64,000 bases of DNA from a virus: the IMG/VR virus record IMGVR_UViG_3300034068_000286, positions 22,544-86,543 of that record. One strand, written 5' to 3'. Both the position numbers and the translations under genes were made by a program. Below, piece by piece: positions 21,738 to 29,755 of this stretch. The first letter of the stretch is position 1; each line of letters opens with the position of its first letter. The notes beneath the pieces are model-generated. The model searched no databases and had not been told where the DNA came from. It saw nothing but the letters and a program-made list of their open reading frames with translations.

Positions 21738-22066
21738 AGTGCGTCTGGCCAATCTCTAAAAAGTGCATGTTGTATATTGCCGCTTACAAACTGATTGAAA
21801 CTCTTGTGCTTGACTTCCAATTCACCTTCTAGCGGTGCTACTCGTTGGAATGCAGTATCCATTTGAGCCATGCCTGTAAACTCCATCATGACGTGCCATT
21901 CGGGCATGTCTGCGATGCTACGAAATCCCATCTTACATCTAGTAATACGATATGATTCCATTTTCTTTTCTGCAACAAGATGATCTAAAAAAGACTTCAT
22001 GTTGTTGACCCATTCAAGGTCTGGTATGTTTTCTGTTTTGTCACACCATATGTGGTAAATGTCCAT
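21734..22066 (-). CDS. DUF6614-like small protein
   Basis: This 110-residue protein reads MDIYHIWCDKTENIPDLEWV, then ITRCKMGF, EWHVMMEFTGMAQMDTAFQR and HALFRDWPD. From memory this is the DUF6614 pattern, a ferredoxin-like, probably dimeric protein found beside enzymes in bacteria and phages. It overlaps the next gene upstream by 26 bases. Confidence 0.5.
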   Translation of the reverse strand: MDIYHIWCDKTENIPDLEWVNNMKSFLDHLVAEKKMESYRITRCKMGFRSIADMPEWHVMMEFTGMAQMDTAFQRVAPLEGELEVKHKSFNQFVSGNIQHALFRDWPDAL

Positions 22067-22490
22067 TAAAAGGTCCTAATAGTTCAAAGCCCTGCATACT
22101 CAGCATGTAGGGTTCTACTGATTCAAAATACATAAATTCATAGCCTCGATCTCTGTACAAGGCACATTCATTTTCTAAACTCCGTAAACCTATTCTTAAC
22201 TTGGGATTACTATAGTCCCAGGCATGATGATCTATAACAATACTTTTGCTGTCCCAAATACGATACATGCTCCAGGCTATCAATTTGTTTTGATCGTAAT
22301 AACCAAGCACTTCAGTCCCTGGTATTGTGAATCGGCCAGGTACTAGTGGCATGACACTTTTAAAGTTTTTATATAAACAATATGTTTCATATACCTGGTT
22401 TATTTCATCAATTGGTACAGGATTTAGCAAGTGTGCATCTAGTATAATATTGTATGTGGTTTTTGTTAAATCTAAGCGTCCAAATTTCAT
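22041..22490 (-). CDS. GNAT-like acyltransferase (tentative)
   Basis: This 149-residue protein has strand-helix order like a GNAT fold: VLGYYDQNKLIAWSMYRIW, IVIDHHAWDYSNPKLRIGLR, GYEFMYFESVEPYMLSMQGF and ELLGPF. The classical acetyl-CoA loop (Q/RxxGxG/A) is not evident. TATAAATA, the T4 late-promoter box, lies at 22496-22503, six bases upstream of the ATG. Confidence 0.4.
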   Translation of the reverse strand: MKFGRLDLTKTTYNIILDAHLLNPVPIDEINQVYETYCLYKNFKSVMPLVPGRFTIPGTEVLGYYDQNKLIAWSMYRIWDSKSIVIDHHAWDYSNPKLRIGLRSLENECALYRDRGYEFMYFESVEPYMLSMQGFELLGPFNGHLPHMV

Positions 22491-22494
22491 GCGT

Positions 22495-22986
22495 CTATTT
22501 ATATCGCCATGAAACTACTGAATCTAAATCTTCTTTAGTCCAAGAATTATAGTAACCTTTTTCACGTAGTTGGTCACTTGCGTTGTTTAGCTTATCTAGC
22601 TTCTGAATAATCAGCAACCCACAATGGCCAAAGTTCATACACACACCATTGATGTATTCAGGTGTCCATGGATGATCTTCTAATATAACATAGTTTGCTG
22701 GAATTAACGTCTTGTTCATTCCTTCAACATATTCTTGAAGTTCAACTGGATTAATGTTATTGTGGTCAAAGCATACCACTACCACCTCTTTAGAAGCTAA
22801 CAAGTCAACTGATTCATGTACCGCTTGTGTTAACTCTGCAATATCAGCAAATTTAATACTGATATTGTTGTTGACTCTGGCTTGTCTAGCATACGGACAA
22901 GGAGCCCAGTCACCTAACTTAGGATTTGGCGATTCAATAAACTCGGTCATCCATTTTGTTAGTTTTGCTATAATATCATTATGCAT
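22495..22986 (-). CDS. hypothetical protein
   Basis: This 163-residue protein has LGDWAPCPYARQARVNN near residue 24, a central VVVVCFDHNNI strand and CMNFGHCGLLIIQKLDKLN near the end. The CPYARQAR and NFGHCG motifs suggest a metal or redox site; I do not recognise the family. It overlaps the radical SAM gene by eight bases and so likely works with it. Confidence 0.5.
   Translation of the reverse strand: MHNDIIAKLTKWMTEFIESPNPKLGDWAPCPYARQARVNNNISIKFADIAELTQAVHESVDLLASKEVVVVCFDHNNINPVELQEYVEGMNKTLIPANYVILEDHPWTPEYINGVCMNFGHCGLLIIQKLDKLNNASDQLREKGYYNSWTKEDLDSVVSWRYK
22496..22503 (-). promoter_or_regulatory. TATAAATA box, T4 late-promoter type
   Basis: The exact T4 late consensus TATAAATA reads on the minus strand, ending six bases before the ATG at 22490. 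It lies at the 3' end of the gene at 22495, so it might be chance. Confidence 0.3.
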
Positions 22987-24472
22987 TGTTTAAATGTTTA
23001 CCTGTGATCAAATTATAATTATAACTGGCTCGTGCCATTGAGTTTTCTACAGACTTCTCATTGAGATTGGTCTGATTAAATGGCATATTTTCTACAATAT
23101 ATTCTGGTATGTCATGAAACCAAGCACTTGCAACTTCCCAGCCGCCAATTTTTATATGATGTCTAGCAGACTCAATGCATTTGTTAGAAATTTCTTGTGC
23201 CTTATTTGCAGTCATTCCAGAGGTATGCACCCAATCCAATGACCGTGTGTTGTATGCTAATTCTTTAGTGGTATACCCATAAGATTTTGGGTCCTTTTCA
23301 AACAAGCTGTATGGAACTTCACCCTTTGCTGTTCGGTGCATTCCAAGTGCATTGAAATTCCAACTTCTGAATAGACGATTCTTGTTTTCAATTAAGTAAT
23401 CACTCCATTTATAAATTTCTTCTTCAGTGTCACCTGGTAGTCCAGCAATCAAACTGGCATGCATTTTAACACCATTCTCATTGAGAGTTTGTGCAATTTC
23501 AAGCACCCGGTCAACTGCGATGCCTTTTCCGACTATCTGTCTAGATTCTTTTCGCATAGATTCAAGGCCAATAAATCCACCCTTAATACCCAAGTCAAGT
23601 AACATAGAAAGCATGTTGGGTTTGGTAATAATTAGTTCAGGCCTAATATAACCCACAAATTCAAAATTTGATAATTTAGCAATTTCAATTGCTCGTTTAA
23701 CTATATCTAGTTTTTCGTAGCTGTCGTTAAATGTGTCATCAGATATCATGTATCGGTAGGTACCAAACAATTCATAATTTCTTTTAAGTTCGCGACCAAT
23801 GCTTTCTGCTGTTCGTATATAATCGTATGACTTTTTACCCAGGAATGGATGTGTGCAAAATGCACATTTAAAAATACATCCCCTGCTTATTTCAATAGGT
23901 AAAGGTTGATGAGATAAGAATCCATCTTCTTCCTTAAAGACTGTTTCAATTTCGTCTACATTTATTACTGGATAATCTCTGTCAGCTGATACTATTTTAA
24001 TTTCGCCTGAATTGGGACCTGGAATACCGTGTGCATCTGTTATATAAATCAAATCTGACGTTTTTCCGTAGAGATAATCAACAAGCTTGACAAATGCAAT
24101 ATCACTAAACCCACTAACAAACCAGTCGCAATAGTTATATAACAATGCCGGTGGGGTAGTACTAGTGCCTCCAACCACAATTGTTATATCTGGAAAGAGT
24201 CTCCTAAATCTTCTAAAAAAAGAAAGATCCTGTGCCCACTTATTGGTTGGGAAATGATACCAGGCAGCACTGATACCTAATATTTTTGTTTCCGTTGTAA
24301 CAAGTGTTGACAGCAGTTCAATCATTTGATCCTGATTAAGTGCCCATGCGTAGTCAATGATTTTTAGCGAATATCCTGCATTTTCAAATGCTGTTCTTAA
24401 TCTAAAAGAGCCAATTGCTCTACCTACTCGATCAAACGTGATACCACCAATCAGTATTACGTTATAACCCAT
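22979..24472 (-). CDS. B12-binding domain radical SAM enzyme
   Basis: This 497-residue protein has an N-terminal Rossmann-like cobalamin-binding region (about 1-150; GISAAWYHFPTNKW, IVVGGTSTTPPALLYNY) and a radical SAM domain with SRGCIFKCAFC (CxxxCxxC) near residue 210, GGFIGLES and SLIAGLPGDTEEE. This class (Elp3/MiaB-like SAM core) includes many methylases and ring- or C-C-forming enzymes. The substrate is unknown. It is probably part of the amidinotransferase run. Confidence 0.85.
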   Translation of the reverse strand: MGYNVILIGGITFDRVGRAIGSFRLRTAFENAGYSLKIIDYAWALNQDQMIELLSTLVTTETKILGISAAWYHFPTNKWAQDLSFFRRFRRLFPDITIVVGGTSTTPPALLYNYCDWFVSGFSDIAFVKLVDYLYGKTSDLIYITDAHGIPGPNSGEIKIVSADRDYPVINVDEIETVFKEEDGFLSHQPLPIEISRGCIFKCAFCTHPFLGKKSYDYIRTAESIGRELKRNYELFGTYRYMISDDTFNDSYEKLDIVKRAIEIAKLSNFEFVGYIRPELIITKPNMLSMLLDLGIKGGFIGLESMRKESRQIVGKGIAVDRVLEIAQTLNENGVKMHASLIAGLPGDTEEEIYKWSDYLIENKNRLFRSWNFNALGMHRTAKGEVPYSLFEKDPKSYGYTTKELAYNTRSLDWVHTSGMTANKAQEISNKCIESARHHIKIGGWEVASAWFHDIPEYIVENMPFNQTNLNEKSVENSMARASYNYNLITGKHLNNA

Positions 24473-24762
24473 TATCGTCCATAGCCGCGTCGATATGCTT
24501 CTGCTTCTCGCTTGCGTTGTTCTTCGTAGTGGCGCTGACGTGTACCACGTTCACATGCGGCTCTTTCGCTGTGCAGTTGATATTGAGTGCAGGTGCTGTT
24601 TACAATAATCACTTGCTCGTGTGTTACCACTCTGTGCTGTGGCTGTGCCATTGCATTGCCAATGATAAGTCCAGTGGTGCCTGCAAGTACTGCTGTACCT
24701 GTTCTACTTGCACAACCTGTTAGAGCCAAGGTCGCTACGATTGCAATTAAAAGTTTTTTCAT
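24472..24762 (-). CDS. small outer-membrane-type lipoprotein
   Basis: This 96-residue protein has a signal peptide MKKLLIAIVATLALTGC with a clear lipobox (LTGC; mature Cys at 17), then a Gly/Ala-rich segment (TAVLAGTTGLIIGNAMAQ) and a basic, Arg/Glu-rich tail. Phage lipoproteins act in lysis (Rz1-like spanins), superinfection exclusion or host surface change; which one cannot be told. AAAGGAG precedes the ATG. Confidence 0.7.
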   Translation of the reverse strand: MKKLLIAIVATLALTGCASRTGTAVLAGTTGLIIGNAMAQPQHRVVTHEQVIIVNSTCTQYQLHSERAACERGTRQRHYEEQRKREAEAYRRGYGR

Positions 24763-24782
24763 TATAAACTCCTTTGAAATAT

Positions 24783-25175
24783 TTATCGACGCATTGTTGA
24801 AATTGCTATGGCTTCTTCATCGCTGAAAATAGGAACAGCATTTGACTTGTGCATAGTGCCAATACCTTTAACCTTGGTACCTGTGTACTGCGGTGATGCT
24901 CGGTATGTTCCGGCACCAGTTTCGCCTGTGTTACGAGATGGGATATGTGCAGACGTTCTACCTGCTGGTGCGCCAAGATTATACACCAACGGCTCAGCAC
25001 TCATTGCTCGCCGGCGTTTACGTTCTTCTTGCTCTACGCCCTGACGCTTTAGTAAGTCATTCCAAGATTCTTCCAATTCTTCTGCCTTTCGTTTAGCTTC
25101 AGATGAGGCAAATTTCTTTTTGCCTCGCATCTTGCCTGTTGTACTAAGCCACGGACCTTCCATATGCATCGACAT
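24783..25175 (-). CDS. conserved phage 'GPWLSTTGK' protein
   Basis: This 130-residue basic protein has MHMEGPWLSTTGKMRGKKKF at the start, a charged helix, and GIGTMHKSNAVPIFSDEEA at the end. From memory the two conserved ends are found together in many T4- and T7-like phages. Function unknown; possibly a small virion or morphogenesis protein. It is first after the promoter at 25209-25237, with AAAGG before the ATG. Confidence 0.65.
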   Translation of the reverse strand: MSMHMEGPWLSTTGKMRGKKKFASSEAKRKAEELEESWNDLLKRQGVEQEERKRRRAMSAEPLVYNLGAPAGRTSAHIPSRNTGETGAGTYRASPQYTGTKVKGIGTMHKSNAVPIFSDEEAIAISTMRR

Positions 25176-25208
25176 ATTAGCCTTTCAAAGTTGCTTGCTC
25201 ATTGTGTT

Positions 25209-25237
25209 ATTATAGCGTATAATTAAGTACTTGTCAA
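25209..25237 (-). promoter_or_regulatory. sigma70-like promoter
   Basis: Minus-strand TTGACA (25232-25237), 17-base spacer and TATAAT (25209-25214). An ATG lies six bases after the -10 box and opens a 5-codon frame (MSKQL, 25185-25202) whose end overlaps the ribosome site of 24783-25175. Confidence 0.8.
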
Positions 25238-25275
25238 ATTTCTTGATAAGTATAGTTTTATCCTGAACCACTTTT

Positions 25276-25833
25276 ATGATCCACGATTCACAATATCCAG
25301 CTTTACTACTAAATGCTGACTTTCAACCGGTCCACATGCATCCTTTGAGTACTATCTCTTGGCAGGATGCAATTAAGTCTGTCTTTACGGACCGTGTAAA
25401 TGTTGTAGCTGAATACGATATAGAGGTCCATAGTGCTACACGAAGCTGGAGACTACCCAGTGTAGTGGCCCTAAAAGACTATGTCAAGCGAGACCAAACT
25501 CCTACATTCAGTCGTTACAATGTTTATCTTAGAGACCAGTTCACTTGTCAATATTGTGGTGGCGAATTTGAAGCCAAGCACTTGACATTTGATCACGTTA
25601 TCCCAAGAGCACATGGTGGTATCAGTTCGTGGCAAAATGTTGTTGCGGCATGTAGCCCTTGTAATCATCGCAAAGGGGCGAAGTTACCGCAGGAGGCTAA
25701 AATGTTTCCGTTAACAAAACCCGTGCCACCTAGTGCATGGGATTTGTATGCACGTGGTAAACGCAGGCCTCAAAGCAATCTCCATGAAACGTGGAGAGAT
25801 TATTTGTACTGGGATATTGAGTTAGATGCTTAG
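25276..25833 (+). CDS. HNH endonuclease
   Basis: This 185-residue protein has a C-terminal HNH motif: CQYCGGEF, LTFDHVIPRAHGG and NVVAACSPCNHRKG (two CxxC zinc pairs and the DH active site). The N-terminal LLLNADFQPVHMHPLSTISW matches a widespread stand-alone HNH family in bacteria. It is plus-strand and converges with the 2OG oxygenase at 25830 with a 4-base overlap. It may be a homing-type or host-derived nuclease. Confidence 0.85.
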   Translation: MIHDSQYPALLLNADFQPVHMHPLSTISWQDAIKSVFTDRVNVVAEYDIEVHSATRSWRLPSVVALKDYVKRDQTPTFSRYNVYLRDQFTCQYCGGEFEAKHLTFDHVIPRAHGGISSWQNVVAACSPCNHRKGAKLPQEAKMFPLTKPVPPSAWDLYARGKRRPQSNLHETWRDYLYWDIELDA

Positions 25834-26426
25834 TACTCGCCAGGAGCATCAACAAGGCCAATTGGGTTAATTCCTAGTTGCCTTGATTCTTGCCATTTGC
25901 TTTCGGGCATGATGTCCAAGATCAAGTGAGTTCTAAACTCTGTGCCTCTGTTGGTTGCACTATGAGTCACACGATTGTTTAGCTCATACAGATAGCCCAT
26001 TTCCATGTGATACTCTTCAGTTTTCCAAAGTTGTACACACTGGTCGTTGGTATAAATTGGCACATGCAAACGCACACAATTGTCATGGAACCACTGCGGA
26101 TCTTTATGCCAACCTAGTGTTACTCCTGGAAGTAGCGTAGCAACTTCACCACGAATCCATTTGTATCCTGCAAATCTAGGCAAGGTCAAGATCCAGTCTA
26201 ACAGTGGCTTACTTGCTCTTAGTATCTCTGTTTGTTCTGGTGTGTAGTTTTTATTGGGCTTGCTGATAGGGAACGGATATTCTACTAACTTACCATCAGA
26301 TAGGACTTTTTCAAACCGGTCATATGTTCCATTGCCCCAGTTTGCTTTTTTGCAGGCTTCAATGATTGGGTCTACTAGGCCAGCATCAATAGTTTCTACC
26401 ACACGATAATTTAATTCAAATAGCAT
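25830..26426 (-). CDS. 2OG-Fe(II) oxygenase, Asp/Arg hydroxylase-like (1)
   Basis: This 198-residue protein has the facial triad HKD in LGWHKDPQWF and the distal His with its 2-oxoglutarate-binding Arg in VTHSATNRGTEFRTHLILDI. The fold resembles the aspartyl/asparaginyl (Asp_Arg_Hydrox) branch. The end is closely similar to 40922-41656 (ELNNKIIHTAVN, then WRTHLIID), so the two are paralogues. Substrate unknown; proteins, free amino acids and peptides are all possible. Confidence 0.75.
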   Translation of the reverse strand: MLFELNYRVVETIDAGLVDPIIEACKKANWGNGTYDRFEKVLSDGKLVEYPFPISKPNKNYTPEQTEILRASKPLLDWILTLPRFAGYKWIRGEVATLLPGVTLGWHKDPQWFHDNCVRLHVPIYTNDQCVQLWKTEEYHMEMGYLYELNNRVTHSATNRGTEFRTHLILDIMPESKWQESRQLGINPIGLVDAPGEY

Positions 26427-26427
26427 A

Positions 26428-27135
26428 TTACCAATCCAGTATAGTTGGGATAGTTCTTTTATTGCGAGGGAGATATTCTCTCACTGGCCAAGTCTTAGCA
26501 TACGGCTGAACTGCACTTTTTAAAATGTCAATCAACATGATTATTCTAGGCTCTGTTCCTGTATGCTTTGTGCCATGGAATACATTACAATCATCAAAAC
26601 CAAACAACTCACCATCTACCCATTCGTGCCGTTCGTTTTCAATGTCAAATACACAACCTGTTGCTTGCTTTAGCACCAAGTGAAAACGAATATATTCATT
26701 TACCAATCCCCAGTGGTGATTCAGTTTACTTCCTGGCAATGAAATATTAAAAGTGACTGCGCCAAGTACTTCAATATTTTTATACATCCACTGTTGTATA
26801 AATGGCATATGGTGTATCCTTGCATCATTGAATGATATTTTGGCACCACCTGGTTGCTTCCAATTCTTCCAGTCCATTGACTTTGCTTCATGATGGTCAA
26901 CAAAATCTTCTCTAAGCATTATTGGCATGGCTTTAAAGTCACCAACGTATAATTCTTCGCCTGTTAGGTCAGTGATATAATTTGCCTTGATGCCTTTTAC
27001 TTCTGTTATTTTTTGCTTTACCCAATAAGTCTCTCTTACACATTGTTTGACAAACTCGTCACGAATTGTGGTCCAATTGTTGGTCAATGGATCTAGTAAT
27101 TTACAAGGATTAAAATATATGTAGTTACTTTCCAT
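26428..27135 (-). CDS. 2OG-Fe(II) oxygenase, aspartyl/asparaginyl beta-hydroxylase type (2)
   Basis: This 235-residue protein has LNHHWGLVNEYIRFHLVL, where the usual HxD is HxG as in AspH-type hydroxylases that use only two His ligands, then WVDGELFGFDD and VFHGTKHTGTEPRIIMLID with the distal His and Arg. These motifs fit the aspartyl/asparaginyl beta-hydroxylase family. It sits between two other 2OG oxygenases in the same run and overlaps the TauD-like gene by 11 bases. Confidence 0.75.
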   Translation of the reverse strand: MESNYIYFNPCKLLDPLTNNWTTIRDEFVKQCVRETYWVKQKITEVKGIKANYITDLTGEELYVGDFKAMPIMLREDFVDHHEAKSMDWKNWKQPGGAKISFNDARIHHMPFIQQWMYKNIEVLGAVTFNISLPGSKLNHHWGLVNEYIRFHLVLKQATGCVFDIENERHEWVDGELFGFDDCNVFHGTKHTGTEPRIIMLIDILKSAVQPYAKTWPVREYLPRNKRTIPTILDW

Positions 27136-27985
27136 ACAGGGTTTCTTTTAAGCTTTCATCATGTTCAATGTTACAACGCCACATTAGTCGTTCGTCTTCG
27201 GCTTTCAAATCCAAGAATGTACGACTATGTACAAATGGCCAGTTGTCATACAGCACCATGTCATTGGGGCTCCAAGTATGCGTGTACACACACTCTGGTA
27301 CAGCCGTCATTGCTTCCATAAGTTCTTCTACAATGCCAGTGCCCATGCTTTTACCGTTCATCTTGGTGTCAATGATCCAAGAGTCTGTTGTCCCGTGAAA
27401 GTTACATCTAGGGCTCCAACGTCCGGTAATTGGTTGCTGTTTCATTGAAGGCCACTCAATAATATCTTTGCCTAAGTGATGCCAATTTTGTTGAATAATA
27501 GTACGCTTCTCCCATCGTGCCCTAAGTTTAGGATGCACTTCAGGATAAGCTTTTTCCATATCTAACCAAACAGTTAAACCTGCTCTAGGATTAGGAACAG
27601 TTTTCATATAGATGATACGATGCGGAAATTGAATGCCGCCGTCAACACGATTGGCAATATCAGCATGCCATGGCATTTCTTTATCACCAAGTCGTACGCT
27701 AATTTTGTTACTAATTGCTGTAATGAATTTTGGTTCTGTTGGGTTATCCGGATCGCTGACTACCTCCCATTTTTCCGTACTGTCGTGATAGTTTTTATTT
27801 GTCCAAGGTTGACCCCATAGCGCACAGAATTTCCAATAGGTTAACTTGTCCCATTCAGGGGCATGAAGTACTATCATCTTTCGATCGTAAAGTAGCTTAC
27901 GTAGTTCACGTGTATCTTGATCAAAAATATCACTCATATCTGTAACTTCGGTGCCCCAATCAGAGAAAATGTTTTTTGTTTGCAT
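27125..27985 (-). CDS. TauD/TfdA-family dioxygenase (3)
   Basis: This 286-residue protein has MPWHADIANR (HxD), a long middle, and WPFVHSRTFLD with the distal His, followed by RLMWRCNI with the Arg. Length and order fit TauD/TfdA 2OG dioxygenases, which oxidise taurine, amino acids or other small acids. Here a tailoring role with the two adjacent hydroxylases is likely but the substrate is not evident. First gene of the run 27985-25830. Confidence 0.75.
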   Translation of the reverse strand: MQTKNIFSDWGTEVTDMSDIFDQDTRELRKLLYDRKMIVLHAPEWDKLTYWKFCALWGQPWTNKNYHDSTEKWEVVSDPDNPTEPKFITAISNKISVRLGDKEMPWHADIANRVDGGIQFPHRIIYMKTVPNPRAGLTVWLDMEKAYPEVHPKLRARWEKRTIIQQNWHHLGKDIIEWPSMKQQPITGRWSPRCNFHGTTDSWIIDTKMNGKSMGTGIVEELMEAMTAVPECVYTHTWSPNDMVLYDNWPFVHSRTFLDLKAEDERLMWRCNIEHDESLKETLYGK

Positions 27986-28016
27986 AATTGTATTTACGAC
28001 AGTTTATTTGTTCAGT

Positions 28017-28601
28017 TTATCTTATCAACCACTCTGCTACAGATTGTCCACCTAGTTCGCCTGACAATAGTTTTAATCTTTTCCATAATGGATTGCATAC
28101 TGATCCTTCTCTAACGACTGCTCTACCTAATATTACTACTATTCCCCACTCTTGTCTTTCCCATCTTGGTTCATACACAGGTAAGGTACCGTGTAATTGT
28201 TTATACTCCTCAGACAAAACTTCTCTACGCAAAGGATACCCATTTATCTCTGTCAATCTAACAGCATAGTCAGGTACAGTTATACTGTCTGGAATCCTAT
28301 CAGCCTCATACCAATGTCGGTATCCTTTATCAATCCACTCAATCATAACTTGGTCTTCCCATTGCAAACGCCCGGCAACATCGCGTATGTGTTTTCCATG
28401 CCATTCTTGTGGGCTAGCATTACTCACTGCGGCCACGCTGGTGTTGTCTCCACCAACGACTCCAATGGGTACATCATTGGTCTTTGCTACTCTAATTTTA
28501 TCGCCATTATAAAGTGCCACAGTCAATCCTGTACGATCTTCTTTGTTAGGATTACCATCTTCCCATTCAAACATTTCAGCATAGCCGCTTGCTATTTTCA
28601 T
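28017..28601 (-). CDS. Peptidase_G2-like (IMC autoproteolytic) domain protein
   Basis: This 194-residue protein begins with FEWEDGNPNKEDRTGLTVAL, then IRVAKTNDVPIGVVGG and HGKHIRDVAGRL, and ends WERQEWGIVVILGRAVVREG. That is, from memory, the IMC/Peptidase_G2 domain usually found at the C-terminus of phage tail proteins, where it cleaves itself off after trimer folding. Here it stands alone, so it may act in trans or be a separated chaperone. It overlaps the nucleosidase-like gene by four bases. Confidence 0.55.
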   Translation of the reverse strand: MKIASGYAEMFEWEDGNPNKEDRTGLTVALYNGDKIRVAKTNDVPIGVVGGDNTSVAAVSNASPQEWHGKHIRDVAGRLQWEDQVMIEWIDKGYRHWYEADRIPDSITVPDYAVRLTEINGYPLRREVLSEEYKQLHGTLPVYEPRWERQEWGIVVILGRAVVREGSVCNPLWKRLKLLSGELGGQSVAEWLIR

Positions 28602-29155
28602 TTGGATTCCAATTTGATTTTTAATTCTTTTAGTACTTCTCGGTAAAGTTCTTCACCTGCTGACACTTGTTCTTTCCAAGTAGTACCTGCGCCTGTATCT
28701 GCAGGGTCGCTGATGTATTTCCATATTTCAATGTCAAGTCCAAGTTTATTTGCTACCTTGGCCACACTATAAGCTTCCATGTCAACCACATCACACTCTA
28801 CTCTAAGCTTCTTGGGCTCTGTAATAAACATATCACCTGACGCACAAGTCTTGCCTACACCGGGCATGATAATCATGCTCTCAGGATCGTTAAAATGTAT
28901 GCCCGGCTTCATGCCAAGTGCCATCAAGTTAACATCATGTTGCCATACTGTATTAATGCGGTGTACTCCGTGGCCCAATCTAATGCCACCTGCTGTACCC
29001 ATGTTGATAATACGCCTGGGATGATACATGTGACACAGTCGCATTGTATTGATTGCTGAGTTTACCTTGCCTACACCAATACAATGCACATTAGAGTATT
29101 CTTTAAAAAGGTTTGGTGCTTCATCTTCTAAAGCAAATACAATTAGATCATTCAT
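28598..29155 (-). CDS. nucleoside phosphorylase / MTA-SAH nucleosidase-like enzyme
   Basis: This 185-residue protein has INMGTAGGI (phosphate or ribose loop), VVDMEAYSVAKVA (the ribose-binding Glu typical of MTAN/PNP) and ISDPADTGAG with the catalytic Asp. It belongs to the PNP/UDP family and is shorter than E. coli MTAN (232). MTAN also splits 5'-deoxyadenosine, the by-product of radical SAM enzymes. It overlaps APRT by eight bases, which fits adenine salvage. Confidence 0.75.
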   Translation of the reverse strand: MNDLIVFALEDEAPNLFKEYSNVHCIGVGKVNSAINTMRLCHMYHPRRIINMGTAGGIRLGHGVHRINTVWQHDVNLMALGMKPGIHFNDPESMIIMPGVGKTCASGDMFITEPKKLRVECDVVDMEAYSVAKVANKLGLDIEIWKYISDPADTGAGTTWKEQVSAGEELYREVLKELKIKLESK

Positions 29156-29699
29156 CTAGTAGTCCATGTACCGTAACACCCTGCTCGGTTAAAAGAGTTT
29201 CGCCACCCAAGAAGGATAGGTTAATTAATACAGCAACTGTCATTGATGAATATGCGATGCCTAAGTTGTTGTGTAACAACTTGCAAATTGCTTCTGCCGT
29301 ACCACCTGTTGCTAGTACATCATCAACAATGAGTACCGGCCTATCACCTACTTCTATGTTTTGTTGTATTTCTAATGTGTCTGTACCATATTCCAACTTG
29401 TAACTTTGACTCCATACATCTCCTGGTAGCTTCCCGGGTTTACGTACAACATTCATTGGCAAGTGTGATTTGATTGATAGTGCCGAACCAAATATGAAAC
29501 CACGAGCATCGGGTGCAAATATTTCTTTGGCAACTGATTGTCTTGCTACCAAAGAAAACCAGTCTATAGCATGTGCAAATGCAATTGGTTGCTTGGCCAG
29601 TTCTACCGTATTCTTGTATGAGACGCCTGTCTTGGGCCAATCTTTATAAACCGGTATTGCATTCTTTACGCTAGATATAATATGAGATGGAATATACAT
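29148..29699 (-). CDS. apt: adenine phosphoribosyltransferase-like
   Basis: This 183-residue protein has the PRPP-binding VLIVDDVLATGGTAEA motif and DARGFIFGSALS and VRKPGKLPGDV, as in adenine phosphoribosyltransferase. It converts adenine and PRPP to AMP. Paired and overlapping with the nucleosidase-like gene, it could recycle adenine from SAH, MTA or 5'-deoxyadenosine. A TATAAT box lies upstream (29707-29712), but no -35 at the right distance is seen. Confidence 0.85.
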   Translation of the reverse strand: MYIPSHIISSVKNAIPVYKDWPKTGVSYKNTVELAKQPIAFAHAIDWFSLVARQSVAKEIFAPDARGFIFGSALSIKSHLPMNVVRKPGKLPGDVWSQSYKLEYGTDTLEIQQNIEVGDRPVLIVDDVLATGGTAEAICKLLHNNLGIAYSSMTVAVLINLSFLGGETLLTEQGVTVHGLLDE

Positions 29700-29755
29700 G
29701 TATGTAATTATACATTTGTCACCTGCTGTGTTTAGTCAAAAGCCCGACGGGCATT

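Noticed and set aside
29707-29739. Sigma70 promoter upstream of apt
   Set aside because: TATAAT is present, but the nearest TTGACT leaves a 21-base spacer, outside the otherwise rigid 17-base pattern, so it was not listed as a feature.
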